Notes: generated by a model from the letters alone, not told the origin. A stretch of DNA of 21,052 nt from a bacterium (GCA_029007415.1 JAQXHT010000091.1:1-21052), one strand, 5' to 3'; positions 14,462 through 21,052 are shown, counted from the stretch's first letter. Translations and numbers: made by a program.

Positions 14462-15055
14462 TCACTTTCTTTTGTTAAGTATTTTTATAGTGTCCTTTGG
14501 TAACGATGAAAATGTTTCTTCTTTTTTAATGTTAGCTCTTATTTTCTTCAACTCTTTTAAGCTATACAAGTCTAACGTATTAATATTAAGTTCTAAATCA
14601 TCATTATCTATTCCAGAAAAAACTACTCTTTCATCTAAGCTTTCTATTTTATCTTTATTTTGTAAATAAATGCTATATTTTTCATATTCTTCAAATCTAA
14701 TTGAACGATTTGCTTCTTTAAAAAGGAAATAAAATAAAGTTGTCATTTTAGTCATTAGACCAATTGTTTTTACTGTAATTGAATCGTATGGTTTAGTAAT
14801 ATCAAGGCAAAATAATAAACTTATTAAAGTAAAACTAGTTGCTCTATCACTTTTCTTACTAACTAAATCTATATTTTCATCTCTTTCCTTCGCTTGTTGT
14901 AACATTGTTTCTAATATCTTCTTTTCATTTTCTTTAGTATTAGATGTAATATATTTACTACCGTCTAAAAAAGTAATAACTATTTCATCATTACTTATAA
15001 TCTCATATTCTTTGATTAATGTTCCTAAATCTGCATCTCCATAACCGAACTGCAT
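14462..15055 (-). CDS. Two-TM protein of unknown function, tandem family member 4 (first in operon)
   Basis: This 197-aa family member begins MQFGYGDADLGTLIKEYEI, parallel to MKYGYSLPEAWSAIEKYEI of member 1. It contains VITFLDGSKYITSNTKENEKK, MLQQAKERDENIDL, a hydrophobic pair (about 77-114), EYEKYSIYLQNKDKI, and LELNINTLDLYSLKELKKIRANI near residue 150-172. I choose ATG at 15055 over an upstream GTG at 15079 because a near-perfect AAGGAGGG site lies about 6 nt before the ATG, inside the longer frame, and the N-terminus then aligns with member 1. It follows a promoter and a leader hairpin with a T-run (15080-15104). Function unknown. Confidence 0.78.
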   Translation of the reverse strand: MQFGYGDADLGTLIKEYEIISNDEIVITFLDGSKYITSNTKENEKKILETMLQQAKERDENIDLVSKKSDRATSFTLISLLFCLDITKPYDSITVKTIGLMTKMTTLFYFLFKEANRSIRFEEYEKYSIYLQNKDKIESLDERVVFSGIDNDDLELNINTLDLYSLKELKKIRANIKKEETFSSLPKDTIKILNKRK

Positions 15056-15079
15056 AGAATCCCTCCTTTTCTTACACAC

Positions 15080-15104
15080 AAAAAAAGAAACTATCTAGTT
15101 CTTT
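15080..15104 (-). terminator. Terminator-like hairpin in the leader of the paralog operon
   Basis: Minus strand: AAAGAACTA, 2-nt loop, TAGTTTCTTT with one bulged base (15104-15084), then TTTTTTT (to 15080). It lies downstream of the predicted promoter (15142-15170) and 25 nt before the first gene's ATG. It could therefore end transcripts from the upstream gene or act as an attenuator of the operon. Confidence 0.6.
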
Positions 15105-15141
15105 GAATTTTATTTATATATAAAATCAACTCCGCTAAAAT

Positions 15142-15170
15142 AGACTACCATTCTTTAATTTTCTTGTCAA
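15142..15170 (-). promoter_or_regulatory. Promoter of the paralog operon
   Basis: Minus strand: perfect -35 TTGACA (15165-15170), 17-nt spacer, extended TGG-TAGTCT -10 (15142-15147). The -35 overlaps the TGA stop of the upstream gene (15167-15169). Confidence 0.55.
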
Positions 15171-15826
15171 TTATAACTTTTATCAATATTGGTAGATTTT
15201 TTATCTTCACTATCTTTCTTGGCATAGAATAATGTTGAACAAATTCTAGCATTTTCTTCTTTGGCTCTTTGGTCTAGAAAATTACTTTTAGCATCATCTA
15301 TTTCTATTGCATATTTATTCTTGTAATTAGGATCATAATTTGGATTAGTTATCACTTTTCCATTCTGAAAAGCCCCTACTATATATTTTGATGGTATACC
15401 AAACTTACCATCTTTTAAGCCTTCATATAAACCTGGTTCACCTTTTATTAATTCTTCATTGAAAGCTAAAATAAGAGTTGTATTTTTTACGTGATAAGGA
15501 ATTAGTGAAGATAATAATGAACTTGTCATAACAGTATTTGATAAACTAAGGTCTTCTTTTCCTGTCCTATCATAATTGTAAAGTCCTGTATCAAAATAGG
15601 TTTGAAGATTTCTATTAATTGTGTTATGTAAGCCTACTATTTTTCCGTCTGTTAAGTACAAATTCTTAAGAAATTCAAATTGTTGTTCAGTTAATCTTAC
15701 ATTATCAATATTATCTTTAATTACTTTCATATAACCATCTGAATATGAAGTTTTATTAGTAGCAGCTGTATTTTGAGATTTAGTTAACATATCTCTATAT
15801 TTAATTAAGGTATCTTTTAAATTCAT
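15167..15826 (-). CDS. Soluble protein of unknown function
   Basis: I do not recognise this 219-aa hydrophilic protein with confidence. It has no membrane segment or signal peptide. Notable stretches are IVGLHNTINRNLQTYFDTGLYN (about 64-85), SLSNTVMTSSLLSSLIPYHVKN, LILAFNEEL, and FGIPSKYIVGAFQNGKVITNPNYDP (about 143-167). An LHxT segment followed by a GL turn, and later IPxKYIVG, loosely recall ADP-ribosyltransferase-like folds that begin with a LHGT strand; this is a weak pattern resemblance, not an assignment. I prefer ATG at 15826 to an upstream GTG (15835); neither has a strong ribosome binding site. It is divergent from the patatin gene and lies directly upstream of the paralog operon on the same strand. 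Confidence 0.65.
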   Translation of the reverse strand: MNLKDTLIKYRDMLTKSQNTAATNKTSYSDGYMKVIKDNIDNVRLTEQQFEFLKNLYLTDGKIVGLHNTINRNLQTYFDTGLYNYDRTGKEDLSLSNTVMTSSLLSSLIPYHVKNTTLILAFNEELIKGEPGLYEGLKDGKFGIPSKYIVGAFQNGKVITNPNYDPNYKNKYAIEIDDAKSNFLDQRAKEENARICSTLFYAKKDSEDKKSTNIDKSYN

Positions 15827-15848
15827 CTTTATCACTCATCCCATAATA

Positions 15849-15877
15849 AGGATAGCTTAATTTTCTTCAATTTACAA
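15849..15877 (-). promoter_or_regulatory. Weak putative promoter for the 15167-15826 gene
   Basis: Minus strand: -35 TTGTAA (15872-15877), 17-nt spacer, -10 TATCCT (15849-15854), each 4 of 6. Confidence 0.35.
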
Positions 15878-15895
15878 TACTAGCACTTCAAAGAA

Positions 15896-15924
15896 TGGAC
15901 TTTTTTCCTATTTTCTGCTATAAT
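15896..15924 (+). promoter_or_regulatory. Promoter of the patatin-radical SAM operon
   Basis: Plus strand: -35 TGGACT (15896-15901, 4 of 6), 17-nt spacer, extended TGC-TATAAT -10 (15919-15924, perfect). An AAAGGAGTGG ribosome binding site follows at about 15938-15947, before the ATG at 15952. Confidence 0.7.
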
Positions 15925-15951
15925 AAGTGCAAATTTTAAAGGAGTGGTTTT

Positions 15952-17106
15952 ATGCGTGCTGTGGTACTATCAGGAGGAGGAAGCAAAGGTAGTTATGAAA
16001 TAGGAGTTTGGAAAGCTCTTAGAAAAATGCATATCAAGTATGATATTGTTACCGGTACTTCTATCGGAGCATTAAATGGGGCTCTCATGACTCAAAATAC
16101 TTATTTCAAAGCTTTATATATCTGGAATAAATTAAGCCTTCAATATTTATTTGAACAAGAACCGAAAAACGATACTAAAATTGATATTTTAAAACTTTAT
16201 GGTGATAATTTCATCAAAAATGGTGGTATGGATATTAAAAAAATTGAGACTATCATTGAAAAATGTGTTAATAAGAAGAAGTTTTATAATTCAAAGATTA
16301 ATTATGGCTTAGTTACTTATAATTTTTCTACTAAGAAGCCATTAGTTATTTCGAAAAAAGATATCGAGGAAGATAAACTTATTGATTATTTAATGGCTTC
16401 TGCTACTTGTTATCCTGCTTTTCAAATGAAAAATATTAATGGAGAAAAATATATTGATGGTGGTTTTTATGATAATTTACCAGTTAATCTTGCTATAGAA
16501 CTTGGAGCAACAGAAGCAATTATTGTTGATCTTAGAGCACCTGGTCTTAAAAGAATACCTAAAGAAAGTTTAAAAGCTACTTATATAAAACCGAAAAATA
16601 AAATTTCTTTCTTCTTAGATTTTAATAAAGAACAAGCTAAGATTAATATGAACTTCGGTTACAATGATACGATGAAAGCTTTTAAAAAGTTAGATGGTGA
16701 TTATTTTACTTTTAGAAAAAATGAAATAAGTAAATTTTATCAAAAGAATAAGGAAGAACTAAGTCATTATTTAAATACTAATCTTACAGAAAAGAAACTA
16801 TTAAAGTTAATTGAAGATTTAGGAAAAGAGTTTAGCTTAAGAGAAGATACTATTTATAGTTTAAATGATTATTTTGAAAAACTAAGAACAGAAGTAAATA
16901 ATTCTTCTAAACTAACAACAGAAATAAAGAAAGAAATTAAAAGTAAAAATATTTCTGTAGCAAAGAATGCTAAGTTAATTACTCTATATTTCTTAAGTAA
17001 TATTGAAAACAATAAAAAAGAAAAGAAGGCACTTAGTTTATTCTTCTCAAAGCAGTATATGGAAGCCTTATTTTTATCATTTATTGGAGCACATTATGGA
17101 GAATAA
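15952..17106 (+). CDS. Patatin-like phospholipase/lipid acyl hydrolase
   Basis: This serine lipid hydrolase uses a Ser-Asp dyad. The oxyanion-hole motif is GGGSKG (8-13), the nucleophile S37 lies in GTSIG (35-39), and the catalytic Asp is D169 in the DGG motif IDGGFYDNLP (168-177). The patatin core covers about residues 1-200. A C-terminal extension of about 180 aa is highly charged, helical and Lys-rich, with no known motif; it ends in the hydrophobic MEALFLSFIGAHYGE. There is no signal peptide, so it acts in the cytoplasm or at the inner membrane face. It has its own promoter and strong ribosome binding site, and its last 11 nt overlap the start of the radical SAM gene. The lipid substrate is unknown. 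Confidence 0.92.
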   Translation: MRAVVLSGGGSKGSYEIGVWKALRKMHIKYDIVTGTSIGALNGALMTQNTYFKALYIWNKLSLQYLFEQEPKNDTKIDILKLYGDNFIKNGGMDIKKIETIIEKCVNKKKFYNSKINYGLVTYNFSTKKPLVISKKDIEEDKLIDYLMASATCYPAFQMKNINGEKYIDGGFYDNLPVNLAIELGATEAIIVDLRAPGLKRIPKESLKATYIKPKNKISFFLDFNKEQAKINMNFGYNDTMKAFKKLDGDYFTFRKNEISKFYQKNKEELSHYLNTNLTEKKLLKLIEDLGKEFSLREDTIYSLNDYFEKLRTEVNNSSKLTTEIKKEIKSKNISVAKNAKLITLYFLSNIENNKKEKKALSLFFSKQYMEALFLSFIGAHYGE

Positions 17107-18031
17107 ATTTCCTTTTACTCTTGACAATAAGAGATATCATACCCTTACTTATTTTTATAAGGAAAAGTTTGGTTGTAAAATTGCTAAAGTTAGTTTAAAT
17201 GCTAACTTTTCCTGTCCTAATATTGATGGAAAGAAAAGTTATGGTGGTTGTATTTTCTGCTCTAAATCTGGTAGTGGAGATTTTGCTGGTAATAAAGAAG
17301 AAAGTTTGTTGTTACAGTTTGAAAAAGGTAAAAAGATGATGCAACAGAAATGGCCAGATGCTAAATTTATCGCCTATTTTCAAGCAAGAACTAATACTTA
17401 TGCTGATATTGATACTTTAAAAAGATATTATGAGCCATTTATTAATCATAAAGATTGTGTAGGTATCGCTATTGCTACTAGAAGTGATGCTATTAGTGAT
17501 GAATGTCTTGATTATTTAGAAGATATTAGTAAGAGAACCTATCTTCAAGTAGAACTAGGATTGCAATCAGCAAAAGAAGAAACTTTAAAGTATATTAATC
17601 GGGGAGAAACTTTAGATGAATTTGAATTAATGGTAAAAAAATTACGAGAAAGAAAAATAAATGTTATCGTTCACATCATTAATGGATTACCATATGAGCA
17701 AGAAGAAGATATGCTTAATACTGTTAAGTATTTAAACAAACTCGATATTCAAGGAATAAAGATTCATATGTTACATATTTTAAAAGATACACCACTTGAA
17801 AAAATTTATAAATCTAGACCATTTAAAGTTTTAACTAGAGAAGAATATGTTGATATCACTGTTAAACAACTAACATATTTAAGAAAAGAAATTGTAATTC
17901 ATCGTATAACAGGAGACCCCAAGAAAGAAGATTTAATCGCTCCTACTTGGCTTTTAAAGAAATTTGAAGTCTTAAATGAAATAGATAAAAAGATGGCAAA
18001 AGAAAATATTTATCAAGGTGATAATGTCTAA
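17096..18031 (+). CDS. TIGR01212/YhcC-type radical SAM protein
   Basis: This is a radical S-adenosylmethionine enzyme. The [4Fe-4S] cysteines are C40, C52 and C55 in a CPN-DGKKSYGGCIFC context, the spaced C-x11-C-x2-C form characteristic of the TIGR01212/YhcC/YtqA family rather than plain CxxxCxxC. YFQARTNTYAD (about 91-101), ELGLQS (about 155-160), HIINGLPYEQEEDM and the C-terminal HRITGDPKKEDLIAPTW are also typical. The full length of 311 aa matches the family. I choose ATG at 17096 because GGAG precedes it by about 8 nt and MENKFPF aligns with family starts; the frame is open further upstream inside the patatin gene. The physiological substrate is not established. The overlap suggests translational coupling, though no shared pathway with the patatin is evident. 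Confidence 0.93.
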   Translation: MENKFPFTLDNKRYHTLTYFYKEKFGCKIAKVSLNANFSCPNIDGKKSYGGCIFCSKSGSGDFAGNKEESLLLQFEKGKKMMQQKWPDAKFIAYFQARTNTYADIDTLKRYYEPFINHKDCVGIAIATRSDAISDECLDYLEDISKRTYLQVELGLQSAKEETLKYINRGETLDEFELMVKKLRERKINVIVHIINGLPYEQEEDMLNTVKYLNKLDIQGIKIHMLHILKDTPLEKIYKSRPFKVLTREEYVDITVKQLTYLRKEIVIHRITGDPKKEDLIAPTWLLKKFEVLNEIDKKMAKENIYQGDNV

Positions 18032-18035
18032 TAGA

Positions 18036-18066
18036 AATGTTAATCCTTTAGGAATTAGCATTTTTT
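18036..18066 (+). terminator. Intrinsic terminator after the radical SAM gene
   Basis: Plus strand: AATGTTAATCC (18036-18046), TTTA loop, GGAATTAGCATT (18051-18062) with a G-U pair and one bulge, then a T-run (18061-18066). It begins 5 nt after the stop codon. Confidence 0.75.
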
Positions 18067-18068
18067 AC

Positions 18069-18097
18069 TTGCCACTAAAAAAATTCTATCATATAAT
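18069..18097 (+). promoter_or_regulatory. Promoter of the Ig-like surface protein gene
   Basis: Plus strand: -35 TTGCCA (18069-18074), 17-nt spacer, perfect -10 TATAAT (18092-18097). AAAAGGTGGG (18111-18120) is the ribosome binding site for the ATG at 18129. Confidence 0.75.
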
Positions 18098-18128
18098 GTA
18101 AATAAGATAGAAAAGGTGGGATTTATAG

Positions 18129-18878
18129 ATGGATAAAAAAATCCGTTTAGTAGTCGTTTCTTCCTTTGCTCTTTTAGGAACACTTTGCATCTCTTGTGGA
18201 TGTCTTTATTCCAAGCTAGATGATGAGCAAGCTCAAACTGTCGCAATAGTGGTATCACAAAAGTTACAAGCTAATCAAAAACAAGAAGTTGCTCTTAAAC
18301 TTAAGAACTTTGAACTTGAAACAAACACACCACTTAGCATAAAGATTGCTGATTATTTAGAAGAAGCTGTTAGTGAAGAAATTCTAGCAAATTTAAAATT
18401 AGATACAAGTAATGTTGATGTTACAAAAGTTGGTACTTATAAATATCAAATTTATTATAAAAAGAAAGCTTTTGAAGGAACAATTAAGATTATTGAAAAT
18501 GTAGCAAATACTAATCAAATAGATACTATTATGTTAAAGTCATTTACAATAAAAAAAGGAACTGCTCTTTCAACAAATCCAGCTGATTATATCAGTGAAC
18601 CAAATCCTTTAACAGATGAAGTTAAAGCTCTATTAAAATTTGATTTATCAGGAGTAGATATTACTAAACCTGGTCAATATCAATATACCGTTACTTTCAA
18701 TAATAGTATTTATACTGCTAATATTACTGTAACAGAAGATCAAGAGAATAATATTTTATCAACAGATGATAATAAAACCACTGATGATAAAACTACTACT
18801 CCAACTACACCAAGTGATACAACAACACCGACAACACCTGATAATTCAACACAAACTGATACAACACAAAAGTCATAG
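18129..18878 (+). CDS. Secreted/anchored protein with two Ig-like repeats and a Thr/Pro-rich tail
   Basis: This 249-aa protein starts with a basic segment and a hydrophobic stretch (about 7-24) ending in LCISCGC. It is a signal peptide or anchor; the lipobox is not canonical, so lipidation is uncertain. Two homologous units of about 67 aa follow (57-123 and 136-202). Each runs from LKxF through LxTxxADYxxE and VDxTKxGxYxYxxxxxxxxxxxxIxIxE, a pattern resembling bacterial Ig-like beta-sandwich modules of surface proteins. The tail (about 203-249) is rich in Thr, Pro, Asp and Asn with (T)PTTP repeats, and has no LPxTG sorting motif. The TAG stop (18876-18878) lies in the left arm of a terminator hairpin that recurs at 20876. 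The binding partner is unknown. Confidence 0.8.
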   Translation: MDKKIRLVVVSSFALLGTLCISCGCLYSKLDDEQAQTVAIVVSQKLQANQKQEVALKLKNFELETNTPLSIKIADYLEEAVSEEILANLKLDTSNVDVTKVGTYKYQIYYKKKAFEGTIKIIENVANTNQIDTIMLKSFTIKKGTALSTNPADYISEPNPLTDEVKALLKFDLSGVDITKPGQYQYTVTFNNSIYTANITVTEDQENNILSTDDNKTTDDKTTTPTTPSDTTTPTTPDNSTQTDTTQKS

Positions 18879-18898
18879 ATTTCTCTACGACTTTTTTA
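18869..18898. terminator. Bidirectional terminator hairpin, copy 1 (flanks the RloAB module)
   Basis: AAAGTCATAGA, TTTC loop, TCTACGACTTTTTT: an 11-bp stem with one A-C mismatch, and T/A tracts on both sides. It contains the stop codon of the Ig-like protein (plus) and touches the rloB stop (18896-18898, minus). It is nearly identical to the hairpin at 20876-20904: same stem and loop apart from two substitutions. Confidence 0.85.
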
Positions 18899-19532
18899 CT
18901 TACTCAATAAATTTTCTACTACTTTATATATTTCTGTACTAGGATTAGCTGCTACTGTTCCTATTATTTTACCATTGTCAACCTGATATTTTTCTAATTT
19001 CTTAGCACGTTTTATTGCTTCTTCAACATTATTACTTATATCTTGATAAATATCTACATTTTTGTCATAATGTTGGTAAAATTTTCTTAATCTTTCAAGT
19101 AAATCCTTATTATTCAGACTAGCTGTTGTATATTCATAATGCAATAAAAACCATATTTCGATACTAGGAGTAGATGTAATAACTTTAATATTATTTTCTA
19201 ACGCTAATCTTCTTGCCTTATCGATAATATTATTTTTCGTAAAGTCAGAATCAGTATCAAAAACACAATATACTTCATCACCATCAGTTAGGTCTAAACC
19301 TATTTTCTTTATTTCAGTAATTAGCATTTTAACTAAATTCAAAGGGTCAGTATAATTACCCTTTGCAAAAGAAATTGAATAATTTTTCTTACCATCATCA
19401 AAATGATTAAAATATGTTTTTTAAGTTTTATTTTTACCTTCAACTGCTATTATTATTTTATTCTTTGGTTGTCTTAACTTTTTTTATTCTATCACTGCTA
19501 ATTTTTCTATTATGTTCTATTCTTCTTCCCAT
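18896..19532 (-). pseudogene. rloB: rloB-like (AbiLii-type) gene, disrupted
   Basis: The family pairs with RloA-type ATPases in defence loci (AbiLi/AbiLii in Lactococcus) and carries a TOPRIM-like core. Read from ATG 19532-19530, the first 18 codons give MGRRIEHNRKISSDRIKK. A run of seven A (complement of 19479-19485) then shifts the frame; removing one A restores LRQPKNKIIIAVEGKNKT. At 19423-19421 a TAA stands where the family has Glu, followed in frame by KTYFNHFDDGKKNYSISFAK and GNYTDPLNL. The rest is open: the DxDxD-like VFDTDSD, then STPSIEIWFLLHYEYTT and a helical C-terminus. A downstream TTG at 19342 opens only a 148-aa fragment lacking the TOPRIM Glu. The start overlaps the rloA end by 16 nt, the usual coupling. 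With two independent lesions the product is very probably non-functional, unless one is a sequencing error. Confidence 0.82.
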
Positions 19533-20755
19533 AAATTAAAATCATTTTTGATAAATGGTACTGCACCATATCTACCAAGTAAATATCCTTTCTCTACATT
19601 TTCTTTTTTTCTTACAGAGAAATCACTTAATGGATATAAATCACTCATACCATTTTCTTTTGTTTTCTCAGTAAACCAAATTTGATCTCTTCTTAAAATA
19701 TTTAAATCCAACAAATTTGTGTCATGAGTATTAAAAATAAGTTGGGAACCATTTTTATTAATTTCTTTATTATTAAACATTTCTACAATATATTGTACTA
19801 AAAATGGATGTAAACTTTTATCTAATTCATCTATAACTAATACTTTTTTATTTTTCAAAGTATCTGCCAAAAATGGAATAAATGAAAACATTACTTGAGT
19901 ACCTAATGATTCTTCATCAAGTGATAAATAGTTATCACTATTTTTATGTTTAAATAACACTTGATAAGCTTTTGGTTTTTCTTGCATAGTTTTAAGAATA
20001 AAGTCTGGCATACCAGTTATTAATTCTTGTGGTATATCAACTTTAGACACCTTGTAATCTTCAATATTAAAATCTGTTTTCTTTAAGAAATCCAAAGCAA
20101 AATTCTTTAAATCTTTTGATTCTGTTTCATAAATATTAAATGCCATTGATTTTAGCTCTTCTAAATTTGAACATACACTAATAGATTTAGTTAAAAATTC
20201 ATATGCTGGTTTTGTCTTTTCATAATTCCAATTTGTTGCAGTTGCGAGAAAAAACTTGTTTGAAGAATTCTTACTTTCTAATTCTTTTAATTTTCTTTCA
20301 TCTTTTTGAGAGTAACTATATTCATTTATATTTGTTCTATCAAATATTTTTGTTTCTCTTCCATTCGGATAATAATATAAATATTCATCATATATTTTAT
20401 TCTCATCTGCAATAAAACCATAAACATACCTTACGTCTTTAATAATAAATTTTATTTCAAATTCACTTGGTTTTTTCAAACTATCATTATCAAATTTAAA
20501 AGGTATTATTGGTAACTTAGCATTAATATCATAATTATTTGATAAACGTAACATTAAAACAACAGAGGTAAGTATTTTAAATAGATTCGACTTACCAGAT
20601 GCATTAGCACCATATATCGCCGAAGTTTTTAATATCTTCTTATCATTTATTTTTATATAGTTATCTTCTAATCCCTTACTTGAATTAGCAAGCATACTAA
20701 AAGTAACTTTTTCCCTAAAAGATAAATAGTTTGCAATACTAAATTCTAATATCAT
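19517..20755 (-). CDS. rloA: RloA/AbiLi-like AAA ATPase of an abortive-infection pair
   Basis: This 412-aa ABC/SMC-like ATPase (COG1106 type) shows Walker A GANASGKSN (49-57), a signature-like SLDEESLGTQ (279-287), Walker B VLVIDELDKSLHP (305-317; D309, E310) and a switch His in FNTHDTNLLD (341-350). It ends with DLYPLSDFSVRKKENVEKGY and GRYGAVPFI, a conserved ending of this family. Such ATPases act as sensors or controllers of a partner nuclease or toxin, here RloB. I choose ATG at 20755, with GAGGGAG just upstream and a promoter whose start site (about 20774) excludes the longer frame from 20809. All ATPase motifs are intact, in contrast to its partner gene. Confidence 0.88.
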   Translation of the reverse strand: MILEFSIANYLSFREKVTFSMLANSSKGLEDNYIKINDKKILKTSAIYGANASGKSNLFKILTSVVLMLRLSNNYDINAKLPIIPFKFDNDSLKKPSEFEIKFIIKDVRYVYGFIADENKIYDEYLYYYPNGRETKIFDRTNINEYSYSQKDERKLKELESKNSSNKFFLATATNWNYEKTKPAYEFLTKSISVCSNLEELKSMAFNIYETESKDLKNFALDFLKKTDFNIEDYKVSKVDIPQELITGMPDFILKTMQEKPKAYQVLFKHKNSDNYLSLDEESLGTQVMFSFIPFLADTLKNKKVLVIDELDKSLHPFLVQYIVEMFNNKEINKNGSQLIFNTHDTNLLDLNILRRDQIWFTEKTKENGMSDLYPLSDFSVRKKENVEKGYLLGRYGAVPFIKNDFNLWEEE

Positions 20756-20780
20756 ATAATCTCCCTCTTTTTCTAAAGAT

Positions 20781-20809
20781 ATTATATGTATTTTTTGGCA
20801 TTTAATCAA
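20781..20809 (-). promoter_or_regulatory. Promoter of the rloA-rloB unit
   Basis: Minus strand: -35 TTGATT (20804-20809), 17-nt spacer, perfect -10 TATAAT (20781-20786). Confidence 0.7.
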
Positions 20810-20837
20810 TCGATTTTAATAATTTATTTATGTTTTT

Positions 20838-20852
20838 TGCACTTTTTGTGCA
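20838..20852. promoter_or_regulatory. Small inverted repeat upstream of the rloA promoter
   Basis: TGCAC, five T, GTGCA (20838-20852), in an A/T-tract context about 30 bp upstream of the -35. It could be an operator or a weak hairpin; nothing else is visible between rloA and the right-hand terminator. Confidence 0.4.
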
Positions 20853-20875
20853 TTTTTGATATTTATTTTAATAAA

Positions 20876-20904
20876 AGTCATAGATTCCTCTATGACTTTT
20901 TAAT
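20876..20904. terminator. Bidirectional terminator hairpin, copy 2 (flanks the RloAB module)
   Basis: AAAGTCATAGA, TTCC loop, TCTATGACTTTTT: a perfect 11-bp stem extended by A/T tracts. On the minus strand it ends the FemABX-type gene, whose TAG stop (20892-20890) lies in the stem. It differs from the hairpin at 18869-18898 at only two positions. Confidence 0.85.
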
Positions 20905-21052
20905 TTTATGTATTAAATTTATCAAATAATAAACTGGCGAAGTGGCAACCACATATTCTCCAATTAATTGTTCCATAAAACCATTAAATCCAGCTTTAAA
21001 CTCATATATTCCATAAGACTTATCCTTCTTGCTAGTAATTGGTGTCCCATAA
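20890..21052 (-). CDS. FemABX-type peptidoglycan bridge aminoacyltransferase, C-terminal end (5' part outside window)
   Basis: Only the last 53 residues are present. They read YGTPITSKKDKSYGIYEF, then KAGFNGFMEQLIGEYVVATS, then PVYYLINLIHKIKKS and stop. The pattern YG(I/L)Y-FK-GF-G---E-IGE(Y/F)-(V/L) followed by P--Y-L-N is the ending of FemA/FemB/FemX enzymes, which add amino acids from aminoacyl-tRNA to the lipid II side chain. The stop TAG is embedded in the terminator stem. With only the C-terminus visible the family call is good but the exact reaction cannot be given. Confidence 0.75.
   Translation of the reverse strand, partial: YGTPITSKKDKSYGIYEFKAGFNGFMEQLIGEYVVATSPVYYLINLIHKIKKS

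Noticed and set aside
17003..17095. 31-codon N-terminal extension of the radical SAM protein
   Set aside because: The extension lies in the patatin gene in another frame, has no family similarity, and the ATG at 17096 has a well-placed ribosome binding site.
18055..18258. Minus-strand 67-codon ORF over the Ig-like gene's promoter and signal peptide
   Set aside because: It is a shadow of the plus-strand gene, has no ribosome binding site and covers a promoter and terminator.
19479..19485. Programmed frameshifting at the A7 run in rloB
   Set aside because: The needed change is +1 (or -2), not the -1 typical of A-AAA-AAG sites, and a separate in-frame TAA downstream would still stop translation.
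20756..20809. Longer start for the RloA-like ATPase (18 extra residues)
   Set aside because: It overlaps the -10 and -35 of the predicted promoter, and the start MILEFSIANYLSF matches the usual N-terminus of the family.
1..21052. CRISPR arrays, tRNA or rRNA genes, insertion sequences
   Set aside because: I saw no spaced direct-repeat array, no tRNA-like T-arm, no rRNA core sequence and no transposase reading frame in the window.

Overview
The window looks like the chromosome of a low-GC, AT-rich Gram-positive bacterium, most likely an uncultured gut member of the Bacilli or its Mollicutes-related sister lineages. The reasons are strong Shine-Dalgarno sites, TTGACA/TATAAT-type promoters, the Firmicutes order ecfA-ecfA-truA-rplM-rpsI, and TGA used as a stop codon (so not the Mycoplasma code). 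Cell-wall genes (an M15 peptidase, a FemABX-type ligase, an M23 endolysin) suggest a walled cell. The lineage is inference; no rRNA is present.

Layout, left to right. 1-835: N-terminal half of a UvrD/Rep-type helicase (minus). 836-1035: its promoter region, with DnaA-box-like nonamers. 1036-1833: a ZIP metal transporter (plus). 1834-3554: a minus-strand TraX-like protein, holin and M23 endolysin, an orphan phage-type lysis cassette. 3612-7646: the housekeeping block SDR, two EcfA-like ATPases, truA, rplM, rpsI (minus). ecfT is missing and both ATPases have lost key nucleotide-binding residues. 7659-7964: a candidate small RNA with its own promoter. 7965-12662: an M3-like metallopeptidase, a GH31 enzyme lacking the usual acid/base Asp, and an M15 D,D-carboxypeptidase (minus). 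12719-15055: four tandem related two-TM proteins of unknown function. 15167-15826: an unknown soluble protein (minus). 15952-18031: a patatin-like phospholipase overlapping a TIGR01212-type radical SAM gene (plus). 18129-18878: a surface protein with two Ig-like repeats (plus). 18896-20755: an AbiL/RloAB-type defence pair (minus) with the ATPase gene intact and rloB broken. 20890-21052: the 3' end of a FemABX-type gene (minus).

The most striking observations are: (1) the RloA/RloB pair lies between two near-identical terminator hairpins, each holding the stop codon of a flanking gene, as if the module had entered a single bidirectional terminator and duplicated it; (2) rloB carries an in-frame TAA and a frameshift in a homopolymer; (3) the EcfA pair survives as intact, translationally coupled pseudo-ATPases without EcfT; (4) the paralogous membrane-protein family keeps a shared C-terminal motif while its transmembrane part diverges; (5) a compact promoter/two-hairpin/terminator unit looks like an undescribed sRNA. 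All functional statements come from motif reading; no database search was run.
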